DNA of 64,000 bases from Apus apus (lineage: Eukaryota; Chordata; Aves; Apodiformes; Apodidae). Shown in pieces: positions 1 through 13,500 of the stretch. Position 1 is the first letter of the stretch. Every line of letters starts with the position of its first letter. The notes below the pieces were generated by a model. That model had not been told where the DNA came from, did no database searches, and saw nothing but the letters and a program-made list of their open reading frames with translations. The DNA lies in NCBI RefSeq assembly GCF_020740795.1, contig NC_067282.1:131001132-131065131 (forward strand), in the 5' to 3' direction. Made by a program: the position numbers and the translations under genes.

Positions 1-1258
1 TATTCCCTTTCTCACACTGTTTTCTATTTTCAAAACACTACTCTAGCTTTCCAGCCAAATATCCAACCCAGATAGGAATTCCTCCCTGTTATAGCAGGCT
101 CCTCTGGAAGCACAGCAGTGGACAAACAGCAGTTCAGTGTAGGAGCCATCCATTTGGAGGTACAGGCACCTCTTGTGCCTTGTGCTGTGCCTGCCAGTGC
201 GTGGAAAGAAGACACATCTCCTGAAAGAGGACAGAAGGTGAGGGGAAAGAAGCATTTATGCACATAAATGTGAGGGAACCCAAGGCAAAGCCAGATAGGA
301 GGAGAGACTGTGGTAGCTGAGAGAAGTGGAGTCTTTAGAGGGAACAGGAAAATTCACAAAACTTGACTAAGAGAGACAGAGACAGTGAAAAGAAAAAGAG
401 AAGGAATGAAATGAGAAGCTTGAAGAAAGTCTGAAAAATGTTGGTGAAAACTGCCAAAAGAAAGATTTGTCAAGCAAAAAAAGAAAAGAGGAACCAGCAA
501 AAAGGCAAAGATTACTCCAAATATATTAAGAGACATACACCATAATTTTTTACAGTTATTTGTGCAAAAATTATAGATAGAGAACCCAAATCATTCATCT
601 GCAGGTCACAGATGATATCAGAAGAGTAAAACTCAAACCCAGTTACAGGAATACAAAACCAAGCAACCTCTGTAACATCCAAAGCCAACATACTCCAGTG
701 ATGAGTGTGGATGAAGGGAATCCAGCAGCCAGAACCAATACTGGGAAAGAGTCCTCCAGTGGCAAAGCTTCAGCATACAGACACAGAGCAACCAAGTAAC
801 TGCACAGCCATGACCTGTTGAACTCTGAATCCTACTCTGCTCGCTGTGAATTTTCTTTGTATTGGATTCCTACAGTGATTTTATGGGACTGTCAGTTTCT
901 CAGAAGCAGAACATACACCACAGATTTATGGAAATATCTTACAATGGAACCCAACATTCCTCATGGCTTGATCCTATCTTAAGCTGCCAACCAAATACCA
1001 ACTCACGCTTGCCAACTGCACAGCAACTACCACACCCTGTCCGAACCTCCCGTCCTACCTTCTGTACAACAATACTTGGTCATTCATCTTTCCACTCTAT
1101 TGAGAAGGTCTGTGGCACAGAAGTTGCCTTTTTCTATAAAACATTTAAGAAGTCAGCTCTCTGAAGCATAAGACACATTAAGAAGCTACTGCACTGCAAG
1201 TGGCCTTAGTGTAACAATAGCAATGTAGAATATCCTTTGGCAAGAATTTTTTACCTAC
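1..1258 (-). other. DNAI7 intron sequence (left edge)
   Basis: No further DNAI7 exon could be recognised here. The short open frames have no family motifs. The next exons presumably lie beyond the window. Confidence 0.6.
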
Positions 1259-1538
1259 CTTTCTCCTGTCAGAACACATTTCTTCTTCAGCAGGTACACT
1301 GGGCTCATCTCTGGCTTTCTTTTCCTCTTCTTCTGGTTCTTGTACATTGTCTTCTGAATCCTGAGTTAACTCTTTGCTATCTAAGATCTCCAATTTGGGC
1401 ATGCCCTGCCACTGCAGCCAGAGTGGAGATACATGATCATAATGAGTGTGTAATATGCGAATGGCAACACTGCTCAATGCCAGTGACTTTGGAAGATCAA
1501 ATCCATGCTGTACATCACAAAACACATGATTTTTGAAC
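1259..1538 (-). CDS. DNAI7: DNAI7 coding exon 9
   Basis: 280 bp, acceptor TTATTTACAG, donor GTAGGT, enters in phase 2 and leaves in phase 0. Codes FKNHVFCDVQHGFDLPKSLA, then AIRILHTHYDHVSPL, and ends in a Glu/Lys-rich low-complexity stretch (EPEEEEKKARDE). The LHTHYDH motif is the clearest family signature in the window. Confidence 0.93.
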
Positions 1539-4500
1539 CTGTAAATAACAGTGAAAAAAATTAACATTCTCTAGTAAGATGGGCAGCACTCCCTTGTACT
1601 TCTTCATAAGTATTCAAACTACACTAAAAGTCACTTACATTCTCTTTTATCTACGAAACAGGGTGGGATGTCATGATACACTTCCTGTCTTGTACTGACA
1701 GCTTTCTGTGACCCCTCCAGAAAAGCTCTAACACATTAAGGGGATTAGGAGCTGCAAAAAATAATGGTGCTGATGGGATGACAAGGAGGCAGAGTGGGAC
1801 AGCAGCTCTTCTGCACAGTACATTCCTGGTAAAACAGACTAATGTACTTCCTGCATCGGTGAAGTCCCCAGCTGTCTGTGTTACATCAGTTTCAGCATCT
1901 TCCACATACAACCCAAAGAGATACACAGATGTAAAGGTGACTTTGGTAACAGTATTACACAGCCACCAACCCTTGTGACATTGTAGGAAACAGGCTAACT
2001 TGCATCAAATCAAGTACCTAACTTGTGAAGTTGGCTTCTTTCACCAATCTGAATGTTTCTTGCTCATTGCCCGACCAAAGCCAGAACAATTCAAATAATA
2101 CTTATTTTCAGATAAGATCAGCTGGTCACAAGTCCCAAAAATCTAGCAAGACATCACTGTTTTTTTTCAATCCTTGGTTTAAAATTTTAAGTGCACCTCT
2201 AAACTGACCAAAAGCTTTACCACTAACCCAAATGGGCTTTTTCTGCAGATTAGGCCAACACTGCTCAGCACCCAGCCTTGTAGATATTTTAGCAAAGCTT
2301 CCAGCAACAGGCTCTTGGTCAAGGCAAAGTCTTTTTACCAATTTATTCCTTATATTTGCAGAGTGGAAGTAGGAAGACCACTCAAGAATCTTGTTTTTAG
2401 AAATACATCAGCTAAATGGTATTCTAATAATACAAAAAAATAGATTCAGAACCAACAATGGAGCCTGCATCCCAGGCTCTAAAATCTTTGATCTAAGAGA
2501 AAATTGGGCAAAAGCAAAGAATTATTCACTGCTTTGCAAGAAACTGTAACAGCTTAGTAACTTCTATTGCATCAGCCAAAAACATTACTGCCAGAGGAAT
2601 TTCAATTCTCTGAATGAGTTTCATTGTCTTCCTTTAAAAATGGTTTTGGCAGTAACAGGGTTCTACTGCATCATTTTAAGAAACAAATTATAGATACATA
2701 TTTATATAAAAATATATACAAATATATATTTATCTAATATATAAACCACTCCTATCTCTTTAATAAAACTCTGGTGTAACCAGTACCTTCTTTAGCAACA
2801 GGATGGTATGAAACCCACCAGATGGGAGTCAGTAGAATAAATGCCATTCAATATTAAAAGGATTATGAGAAACTAGTTCTTGGTGTTTACTTGGCTTGGT
2901 TAAACAAGGCCAGGCTTCATTTCAAATTCAGAATTTCAGTATGCTGTACCTTACTTTCTTCTTCAGATTGCCCCAGACACAGAAAGTAACATTTTCGTCT
3001 TTTATGACTACCTGCATATTTCCAGTGTAAGGGTCTTCATACTTATTAGCTGTCTACAAAGAAGAAAAAAAAAAAAAAAAAAAAGGAGGTTAATTCATGT
3101 TTTCTTATTTAGAATCCTTCAGTTTACTTACATTTACACTTGAATAAATAAAATAAGGGACATGGGAATAAAAATACATCAGATTAAGCTCACGTATGCT
3201 GCATTTATATATTAAAATGTGACAGTTATAAACTCAAGTATCTTGTTCAAATTTGAAGTATGTTCTGTTTCTTCCTCTGATTTTATCAATTCTGTCAGTC
3301 AAAATACCACCAAATATGGGACCTTACATTAGCCACTTCACTGGCACTGCCTCTGTCCCTTAATCATGTGCCCTCAAAAATACTTCTTAGGACAAGTTAA
3401 AAAACAAACAAACAAACAAACAAAGAACTTAGTAAGCAATAAAGCACAACCCACAGCCCAACCCACAGCCACTGCAGATTATTTACATTTTTGTCAACAT
3501 ACAGCTTGAGAAATGATAATTATATTAATAATTTAATCATACACTCAGTAAAAATAATACAAAAATCGTATGTCTTAATTTGCAGAGGGTTTTGACTGTG
3601 AACAAACATCCAACCAATTCACTAGTTCCTTTACTTCTCTTCCTTTTTTTGTTTCATCAAGCAATATTATTCTGTTAAACATACTTACATATACGGTTAG
3701 TATACTTAAAAACAACAAGCAAAATCACTACCTATACCTACAACCCAGAAAACTGATTCCCAAGTACATTTTCATTTTCTTCCATAAATACTCATTACTC
3801 TCCCCAAGATGTCAGTTCAAAAAATCTTCTAGTCATATGAATTTTTATTAAAATATGTGTACAAGATAACCTTATGGGCTGCTTTTCACATATGCAATTT
3901 TTTGTCCAGTCAACTACCTTTAATTTAAATAATTGGGACAAAACAGGAAACAAATTTTATACAGCACTCCCCGTTTTCAGCATCTCCAAATTTCACAAAA
4001 TGTCACAATAATTTAGTATTAAATGTCTCAATGATGAGAATTTCCACTCCAAAGTTAAGATTTGCAGAGGTTTTGAAGCAATCTGCTATACACATGATTC
4101 AAAAAGTCAAATACTGAATTTGGAAATTGAAATACTAATCTCTGTGACAATTTAAAAACAAACAAAAACAACCCTCACAAGAAGACACTTGTAGCTAACC
4201 TTATGTGCACTGGGCATATTACAGCTTCAAAGTAGTAAACCTTACTTACTTTAAGCATGTGTTCTGTTGTTTCATTGTACTTCTGATGAAGCAGATTCTG
4301 CAATTCCAGAATAGTTTCCTGGTACTGGATTGTTTCTTTTTCTGTTATCTCACCAGGCAGTGTGTCCAATAAAAGAAACTGCAACTTCTCAATTAACTAG
4401 AAGACATTGCATGTGGGAAAAGTATCTTTGTTTTGACACCACCCTTAATATACTGTATGTTTTGTCATTAAAAAACGAGGTAAACTTGCTTCCTTTGTAC

Positions 4501-7500
4501 CTAAACACATCTTGGTCACAGAAATAATCTTTTTCTATTGTATCTCTAGAAACTGTGCCAAGCCAGCATTACCAGATAGACAGCCAACCATGCAAAGTGA
4601 TGGAAATTCCAGGGTTAAGTCTGTCCTTCATTCCTCTAGTCCAATTCCTTCACTCCTTAACTTGCAGGCTGTGAAAACTTAGGTTATGAAACAGATCATT
4701 TATTAAACCAGACTGGTCATATGAAGAAAATTTTTTGGTCAAAAATCAGTTTTAATTAAAAGCGTAAAGCTTTATTTTGGAACCATGTTTTCTACAGTAA
4801 TAATCTCAACTACAAAAGCTTAAAAAAAATGAAATAGGAAGACATACAGCAATTACATTTTAATTCTCAGAACAATCCCTACCATAGAACACTGTCATAA
4901 CATTGGTGTCTTCCACTACATGCTAGTATCTTAACACCTAAATGCTTGTACAGAACTGAAAAATTCCTAGCTGGCAAAGTGACCTGTAGCACTGAGATGA
5001 AGGGAGGATCAGATTATACTTTGTGCCTCCCTTCAGACTTGCCAGACTCTTCTTCCTCTTAGCCTGAGGAATGACAGTGCCACTGCTTACTAACTGTGTG
5101 GCAAAGCAGCAGCAGAACTGTGACAACTGCTGTCTTTTTTGCATTGCACCTTTAACATGGTCAACCACAATATTGAAGTGGTCCCTGTCAACTCTGAACT
5201 GCTGATCTCCATAAGCTCACATTATTCAAGAGATTCCTCTAAAAGCACATAGAAGAGGAAGGCAATGCTCAAGTGTTTTAGACCAAGAGAACACAGACAG
5301 TATTTGGGACATCACCTTACATTTCCAGTAGGGATGAAACAAGAATGCCTGTCTCCTAGTATCACATCATGCTCTGCTGAGCACAGAGTGCAAGGTAGCA
5401 CACGTTTACAGGACCTGAAGTGAATGTGACTGCTTCAGTGTTGGGTGGGAAGCACACAGTGGGGGAAGGAAGTGTGTTTGTGGGAAAGATGAGACAGCTG
5501 GGAGAAAAGTGGTGAGAAGGAATGGAAGTGGGCAATTGCCATGCTTTTTGCTTGGGTAGCAGTGCACAAGAGAAAGGGAAGATTTACCTGTTGAAATTCT
5601 TGGAAACGAACATTCCCTGCTAGCTCAGAAAAAGGCAGAGTACAAAAGGTGAAAACTGCAAGCATTGTAAGACAGGAGACCTAACACTCAAAACCACACC
5701 AGCCCAATGAAATTTGTACTATATACACAACTTTCACCCCCAGTTTCTGAAAGACCCCATTACACTTTATGAAAAGCACTATAATGTCAGCATAAATGAA
5801 AATAAACCCTGAATTTACAGAGCAGCCACAAAAATTGCTTGGCAAGCCATCAGTGGTTAGAGGCTTGCATTTTGGGTACTCCTGCTCTTACATGACACTT
5901 TACTGGCTGTGGGGGTTACACAGTAAGGCTGCTGTCCACTGGAGCACCAATATATGACATGAGCTTTTATGTTCTGCCTCAAGACTGTTGAAAATGTACA
6001 TAGCAGGGAAGATGGTTGCTGGAATACTAGAGCTCAACATAGAAATGTTACACAAATCCCTGAAATGCACTATTTAAAGTCAATAGGAATCTTCTTTACA
6101 GTTAACAATAAACCTGTAAGAAAATAAACACTTAAAAACTGAAGAAAAACTTCTGGGTTTTGAAAGTTATAGACAATTTCAGTCATTTGACCCCCCCAAA
6201 AAAAGAAGAACAAAAAAAGGGGAGGGGGCTGTTAAGGATACGTTCTAAGCTCAAAGTAAAAAATATAATTTTAACACTTACATTTAGTACCAGTTCCCCC
6301 TTCTTCATCACAAGTTTAACGTCCTCACTTTGATCATCACGCCATAAGCTCATGAAGGTATTTATTTCCTGCAGCACAGTGGGGTCAGGATTTCCATCAC
6401 AACTCAGGTAATGCTCCCACTACAGAAAATGGTCAAAGAAAAGCGGACACAGGCACGTGGTGCAAATGACCATCATAACAAGAAAAAGGAAGATTCTGAA
6501 AAGGAAATATATTATAGTGATGAATTCACACCTGCACCTGTAAAGGACTGTAACAGCATCTGGCTTATCACTATCCCAGAAAAAAGATTGTTGACTTTGA
6601 TATTAATATGTTAAGATACTTCTGCCCCCCTAACATTTGCTGTTTATACTTACTCACTTAGTGATTTCTGTTCTGCTAGGCAGAGCTTGCCTGTCTGCAA
6701 AAAGCTATTAATTCAGTACCTGCCACAAATAAGGGGCTGAAAGAATAAATGAGTGAGAACATAAATGAGGAACCAGTGCAGGTGGAAGAGGCAGATGGTT
6801 CTCAAACTAGACACTGCCAACAAAACTGAAAACTCCTACACTGGCAATAAAGCTGCTTCTACTCCAACACATTTATTCCTCCTTTCTCTGCCTCTCAAGG
6901 AGATTTCCTCCTCCTTACCATCACCAATTCACTGATACACCAACCCCTGGCAGGAATGTGAAATCGTTTGGGTTTTTTTATTTTCTTTGAAGTATTTTAT
7001 TTTCAAATCAATTGTTGGTCATTTTTATAGGTGGGGGAATAAAAAAAAAAATCAGCAACAGGTTAAACTCACTTAACTCTACATGACCTTAACATTGGCT
7101 GGTGAGATCAGTTTATCACCTACAATGTCATTGTTTTCATCCTTATAATAAGATATAGAAGCATTGCCTCCCTGTTTACTCTAAAGATTAATAACTGAAG
7201 ATTGCATTACAATGTAAAATGGACCTTTTAAAGTAAATGTACTTCTATAATGGTGCTCAACCACTTCCATAAACATTTCCACTGACTCAGAAAAAAAAAA
7301 AAAATAGGAGTAGGTGAGTGCTCAGTGCACTGGAAGTTCCTGTGTAAGAGATTGGTCAGTTTTCAGTAATTAAAACATCTAATTTTTTTTTTACATCTCT
7401 GCACTTTAAAGAGAGATTCAGCTACATCATCAGGAAAACACATCCTTAAAAATAACTGCACTTGTTCTTTGAGAAAAAGGATAAATTTCATGATAATTTT

Positions 7501-10500
7501 TAAAAGTATCTGTTAATCTGAGCTGAAATTGTTCAGACATGGACATGGGAACTTAGCATTTGATATTCCTTTTTTCTTTTGTCCTAAGTATTCTTAACAC
7601 CAGACTAATACAAACTCTGGAATTTCCCACAATCTACCAGTATTCTATTTGAAGATTTGTTTTTAAAATAATAGTTGTATTTTGCCATTAATTTTCCAAA
7701 CAAACAAAAAAGTTCTAATGCTTCTCCTTCCAAGAAGTACACTTCAGAAACATCCATACGTAACAACTGTCCCCTTTCAAAGCAACCGACAATTCTTTTG
7801 TTCACACAGATAATAAAGACAGAGCTTGTCACCAACTGAAAAAGGGAATAAAAATCATCCAAAGGTATCAAGACATGACTGTGCAGCTACCATGCTGCAC
7901 TCTTGTGGCAACAAAGGCTAAGAGCTACACCAGGAAGATGGTCACCAGCCACCCTGTGACTGCTACCTCTGCGGGGCTCCTGAAGCCACATCTGCAGCTC
8001 TGCATCCAATTTTGGGTCCCTCAGTAGAAGAGAGAGAGTGGCAAATTGGAGAGTCCAGAGGAGCGACATGAAGATGGTTAGAATACTGCAGGAAACATGC
8101 TTTGTCAGTCGGGAGGGGACTAACAAAGCTAAGGGAGGAATTAATGGCAAGCTACCAGGACCTAGAGAGGAGTTACAGAGAAGACAGAGGCAAACTTTTC
8201 TCAGAGGTGCACAGGGATGATCTGTCATGACAAAGAAGCAAAGATCACTACCTGTAGCAAGGGAAATACTAATTGGATTAAAGAAAAATTATTAAAATGA
8301 GAGTGGCAAAGCAGTCAAGTAGGTTGTCCAGCAATACTCTGGTATCCCAGCTTTAGAAATTTTCCAAACTCAATAGAGCACCTGGATCTCACATTAGAGC
8401 TTGCCCTGATTTCTGCAGAAGATATATGAGTTTCAGAAGTCCCTTCTAACATGATTTACCCTGTGACTCTAAATTTGTCCCACTGAGGCTTAATAAGGGA
8501 TTAAGTGATAGACAAGACAAAGAGAAAATCCTTCTGTCTACAAGTCTTTTTAACCTTACTCAGAACCAAACTGACCAAATATCATTACCAGGTGTTCTCC
8601 TAGCATATTTCCATACCTTATAATGTAAAATTTAACTTTACAGGCATCTAGTACTATTGGATGATAATTCAATTTCCATCTGTGTCACCCTAGACTGCAG
8701 ACATTAACTCTTAGCTGCATTTTCACATATTTCAGGCCCTGATTTCCAATTCACATTTCCAACTCAAGTTTTGGCCAACTTCTCTCTGAATGATGACCTG
8801 AGATGCCCAGGAACCACTGGAACAAAGGCTCTCAATTGTCTCAAATTCTACAGAAATACCTGTAATCCCTCGTAGAACTTTTATATGGAATGTTGAAAAG
8901 TAGAATGAGTTAAACAAATAGGAAAACAAGGACAAATAGCAAAACACCTGAAACTGCAGTTCCACTCGATTGCTGAAGTAAACTGTGGGTCCCTAATGCT
9001 TTGATCAGGCAGACAGGCTTCTCTTTGCCCATGTTTTTCTGTGCACAACAAAGTACAGCAGATAGAAGAAAGCGAGGATGGCCAGTTACAACCTTGAGAT
9101 GGAACTTGGAATGAAGCCACAGCACACACCTAAGCTCAAGAAATCGAAACATTCCTGGAACCAGGAATGGAAACATACTCTAAAGTCTATTAATTGTCAA
9201 ACCTCTACAAAACTGGGCAGATTTCAGGAAAAGCTTACCTTTGCCTGTGTTCTATAATCTGCCTTCCACTGTTGTGCAAGCAAAAACTTCTGTTCCAGTG
9301 AATGAAGTTTTGCTTGTTCAGCCTCCCTTCGTTCTCGATCCTATTAAAATACATAGATAACAGAGGAGCTAAATATTTGGTTTACTACTTATAAATACTC
9401 TATTTCAAAGAAGGAAAAAAAAAAGGATATTTAAATGAGTTATCATTTAGACAAATCCAAACACTGCTAACTTGCTTTTTTATGAAACACTTAATTAGGA
9501 AGACTGCAGCAGTCCACAATCTGTTATTCTCAACACATTAGTTGCTCAGCCATATGATAAACATAACATGTCATATGATCGTTAACCTCTCATGTGAACA
9601 GTTTCCGTATCATCATTCTGGAACTACCTCTAATGACAACTTCTGAAAAAATGTAGGCATATGTTGGAAAAATACGTGCAAGGTTAATATATTCCCCTTG
9701 CAACTTCTATTATTTTAAATTTTTCTTCTCTCTAGGGGAAAAAATATTCTGTGAAGGACAAGAGACACGGGCAAGAGTGACTTCTTTTCTGCAGTGGGGG
9801 AAATTGTGGTAATTCTCCTTTTCTTTTTTTCTTTAACACCAAAATATTTAGATATTACCAATCAGTTTTTGTTCTGAATTCCAGTGTTCTTAGAGATAAA
9901 CATACCTATTCAAATATCCACACACAAAAATACATACACACAAATCAGTGTATCTATCCTAATACGTAATCACTTCTAGAATTTATACCAAAATTTTCTT
10001 GCCACAATTGTACCAAAAGTAATGATTTGAAACAAAAAATAGATCTAATTGGAAGTGGAAATGGGAAAAAAAAAGTATTTATTCAAACTGTTCAGAACCC
10101 CAGTATTTATTCAAAACACGTCTCCCAAAAGGTAGTGTATTTAACCACAGCATCTTTATATATCAAAACCAGGCAAGACTATCTTGTCTCAGTGAATTTT
10201 TCTGAATCAAAACACTAATCTAAATACTGGCTTAGTGAAAGAATACTATAGAAAACAACCTAGCACTATTTCTCTTGAATTTACAGGTATTGTGTTCTAT
10301 TTAATTACTAATCCAGCTAACTACCTTCTCAACTTGTGGAACATTATACAAGCACACCTTTCAGTAATTTTGCTAGATTTTTCATTATTAATTTTCATCT
10401 AGTGATGCTAGAAAATTTCATCTACATTGTTCTCAGTGCTAAGGACATAAGAAAATCCCTTTCCATTCTCACAGTAAATGAATAATGGTTTACAGACTTT

Positions 10501-13500
10501 GTAACAAGTTTGGAAATAGGATTAGAATTTTTCAGTAACTTGAATATGAACTAACTTTTGCCTTAAGCTTTTCCATCTCAATTCTCTCCCTCTCAAGTCT
10601 TGCTTCTTCTTCTAGCTGAGCTTGCAATCGGGCTTCCTCTGAAGATTGGGAAATACATCAAGAGCATAATTAAATTTTGTTTAATAAAACCAGGCAAATT
10701 GTTTTGTTATTAGCTGTAATGACAAAACAAGCATAAAAATGAGCAACACAAGGGTGTATCTTATATTGCACAGGAGTCTTGCAAATAAGCCAAATTACCT
10801 GGAGTCAAAGAACTAAAACTCTATTTATGGCACTATCCTTATCAGCCTGTAAGGACAGAAGTGGACACAAGGATCAGTAAGCTCTCTTCTTCCCCTCAGA
10901 AATAGCCCCAAGTTCTTAATCCAATGTCTATGGTTCAGTCCCAAATTACTCTTCTTCTCTCCTACAACCTTTGGTGGGTACCTCAATCTTACAGATACTT
11001 CTTCATTTAAATCCTCTTCAGGATCAGTTGCTCCTGATCACAGTTCTAGTGTTTCTTTGTTGCCACAGGGACTAGAAAATCCAAGAGAATGTGAAAACTA
11101 AAATGTATTTCAAGCTCAAAAGCTTCACCTTATGCATCAATCCAGATGTTTCCAAGCAGTGGTTTGAATGTCACTGCCTACATGCAAATCACTTTAAATA
11201 CATCTGTGTTGCACAAAGGTAGGAGCAATGGCAGGTCCCAAATCTGCCTGTACTCCCCTGAGCAGCTACCCCAATCCACAGAGGCTACTAGTGATGAGTA
11301 GTCACTATTACTAGCAGTCACAGCATGTCCAACCTCCCACCAGGATGGATGAATGGCAGAAAGAGAAGCAGAAGAGATGGATGTGATGTTCAGAGAGGGG
11401 TATCAAGTTGTGATGCCGAACTGCAGTAGCAGACACTGGCAGCGGGGAAGTACGGGCCAAGTCATGCACCTGGGATTTCATTTTAAGGGCTACAGTGACA
11501 CACAATAGAAAGATCTTGAAGAAGCGGATGGAGGAGTCAGTCACTCAGTAGAAAGAGAAGTAAGCCCAAGCAAACTACAGTCTCTCCTAGTGGGGAGTCA
11601 CCTTCTCTGCTACCCCTTCAGAGTACCAGATAGCCCCCTGCCAACGTAAGTATTCTGTTGGCCTTCTTTGGGAAAAGTCCTTTTCAGGCTACTTGGCTAC
11701 TAAAAACTAGGTTTGAAAGAGGAGATAAAACCCAAAACTTCAAAACACTGCATTTAGAACTTGCTGAGAATATTTCAAAAAGGTAGTAATAGTGGGAGAA
11801 AAAAAATGAATTCTTTCAGCCACCCTCCTTCCCATCAATCATGGTAGAAGTAACTAGAGAAAAAGAAGATGGCTCTAATAGGGAAGTGGGATGTGGGAGG
11901 CTCTAACAAGTAACACAGAATTTAGCCCACACAAGAAAAGATGGATGAATCACCTGTATTTATAAAATCAGGATATTACTGCAGATATACTTTAGGAGCT
12001 AACTTTCTGTCCATTTAATTAAAAGAAGTGACTTGTGCCATCATATTTCCTGTAGGTGAAGTGCACGGTACCTTCCTCCTTCAGCCTCCTTTCCTCTTCT
12101 TCTCTCCGTATTCTCAGGCGTTCAGCTTTGCTGATCTTCTTTTTCTCACCCGACTAAATGTTTGAAATAAATTGAAAGAAAACAAACACCAACATTACTT
12201 TAACACATTCTGGGAGGTATTCACCCCCTGTAATCTCCCCTTCAAATCTGATCCCTGAATTAAGACTCTAAACTCCCTGCACAGTCAAGGAAGCCTCCAG
12301 AACATCCTGCACTCAATCTTCTTCTCATTTTCATGGTGCAATATATGTTCTCACAAATAGCACACTATTCTAGGTGAGACATTCCTGAACATGGCTACTC
12401 TAGGGGAATAATAAAATTTATTGTTTTAACGTGGAAATCAGTAACATGTAGATCTATAAGGAAGTAAAAGTGACAACTTTAAATGTTTTGGGAAATCTTT
12501 GGAAATTTGTTCTGGGATATAGGCAAGACTGGCATTTAGAAACCAGTGGGACATAAGCTTTGTGTCCTGGAGGCACCTGTTCCTCTTTCAAATTTGCTTG
12601 AGCCTGACCAACTGTCTCAGAAGAAATACAGGTTAAAAAAACCAAAAGCCCTACCTTTTTCTTTTTAAAAAGCATACTTGCTTACCATTATGGTGCCACA
12701 GCACCTTTACTATGGCAGAACCTCTTAAAACCAATGGTTTCTAGGCATTAAATCCAGAAGTAACTGATGCTTACTTTAATTTCAGTATGAAATGCTTTGT
12801 CATTTTAGTCATTTAATTTCCAAAACAACAGAATTGGGCTGGTACACTATCTAAATGAACACTGCAAAGGTCAAAACGCTAAATGTGAACTAAAGCACAT
12901 TTCTACCTTCCTACCTGTTCTTTGTTTTTCTTTTTTGGACCCTAGAAGTTCAGGGGAAAAGAAAAAAAAAAGGTTAGTGAGTATCAGAGAACAGGGCATT
13001 GAGTATTAAGGAATAATTAGGAAATACCACTATTCTGTTAAATTAGGTGAGATTAACTATTGAAAAATTCTAATTTCAGTAATGCAGAAAATCAGCCACT
13101 AACATGTGACTCCAGACCATCACAATTTATCAGGCTAGATTACACCTATGGTTATAGAAGTATACCTAATTATTCCTGCTGTTAAAAAAATCCATGTACA
13201 ACAAATATACAGTCCAAGATACAATGTTAAAAAATGTTTTCTGAACTGCTACTCCTAATAACAGTAAGTTACACAATGCAATGACCTAGAACACAGAAAC
13301 ACCACTGGAGTCTTCTCTTATTCATGGGGAAACTGCACTTGAAGTGAAAAAACACAACCAGGAGACATCTTCAAATGACTACAGGAAACGAGAACAGGTT
13401 CTAGAAAGCCAGACGTTCAACAGGGCACCCCTTATTTGATTTACCAGACAACCTTCCCTTGAGCACTGCCAGGGATGGGGCTTCCGCAGCTTCCCTGGGC

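Noticed and set aside
1690-1730. Possible DNAI7 microexon coding GHRKLSV (minus strand)
   Set aside because: Length and phase do not fit; resemblance to the human segment is slight.
2224-2260. Possible DNAI7 microexon (acceptor CTGCAG, donor GTAAAG, minus strand)
   Set aside because: Its 22-bp length does not give the phase needed by the next exon, and the alternative donor of exon 8 already restores the frame.
3401-3425. Short tandem repeats as a CRISPR-like array
   Set aside because: A plain (AAAC)n microsatellite in a vertebrate intron; no spacers or cas genes anywhere in the window.
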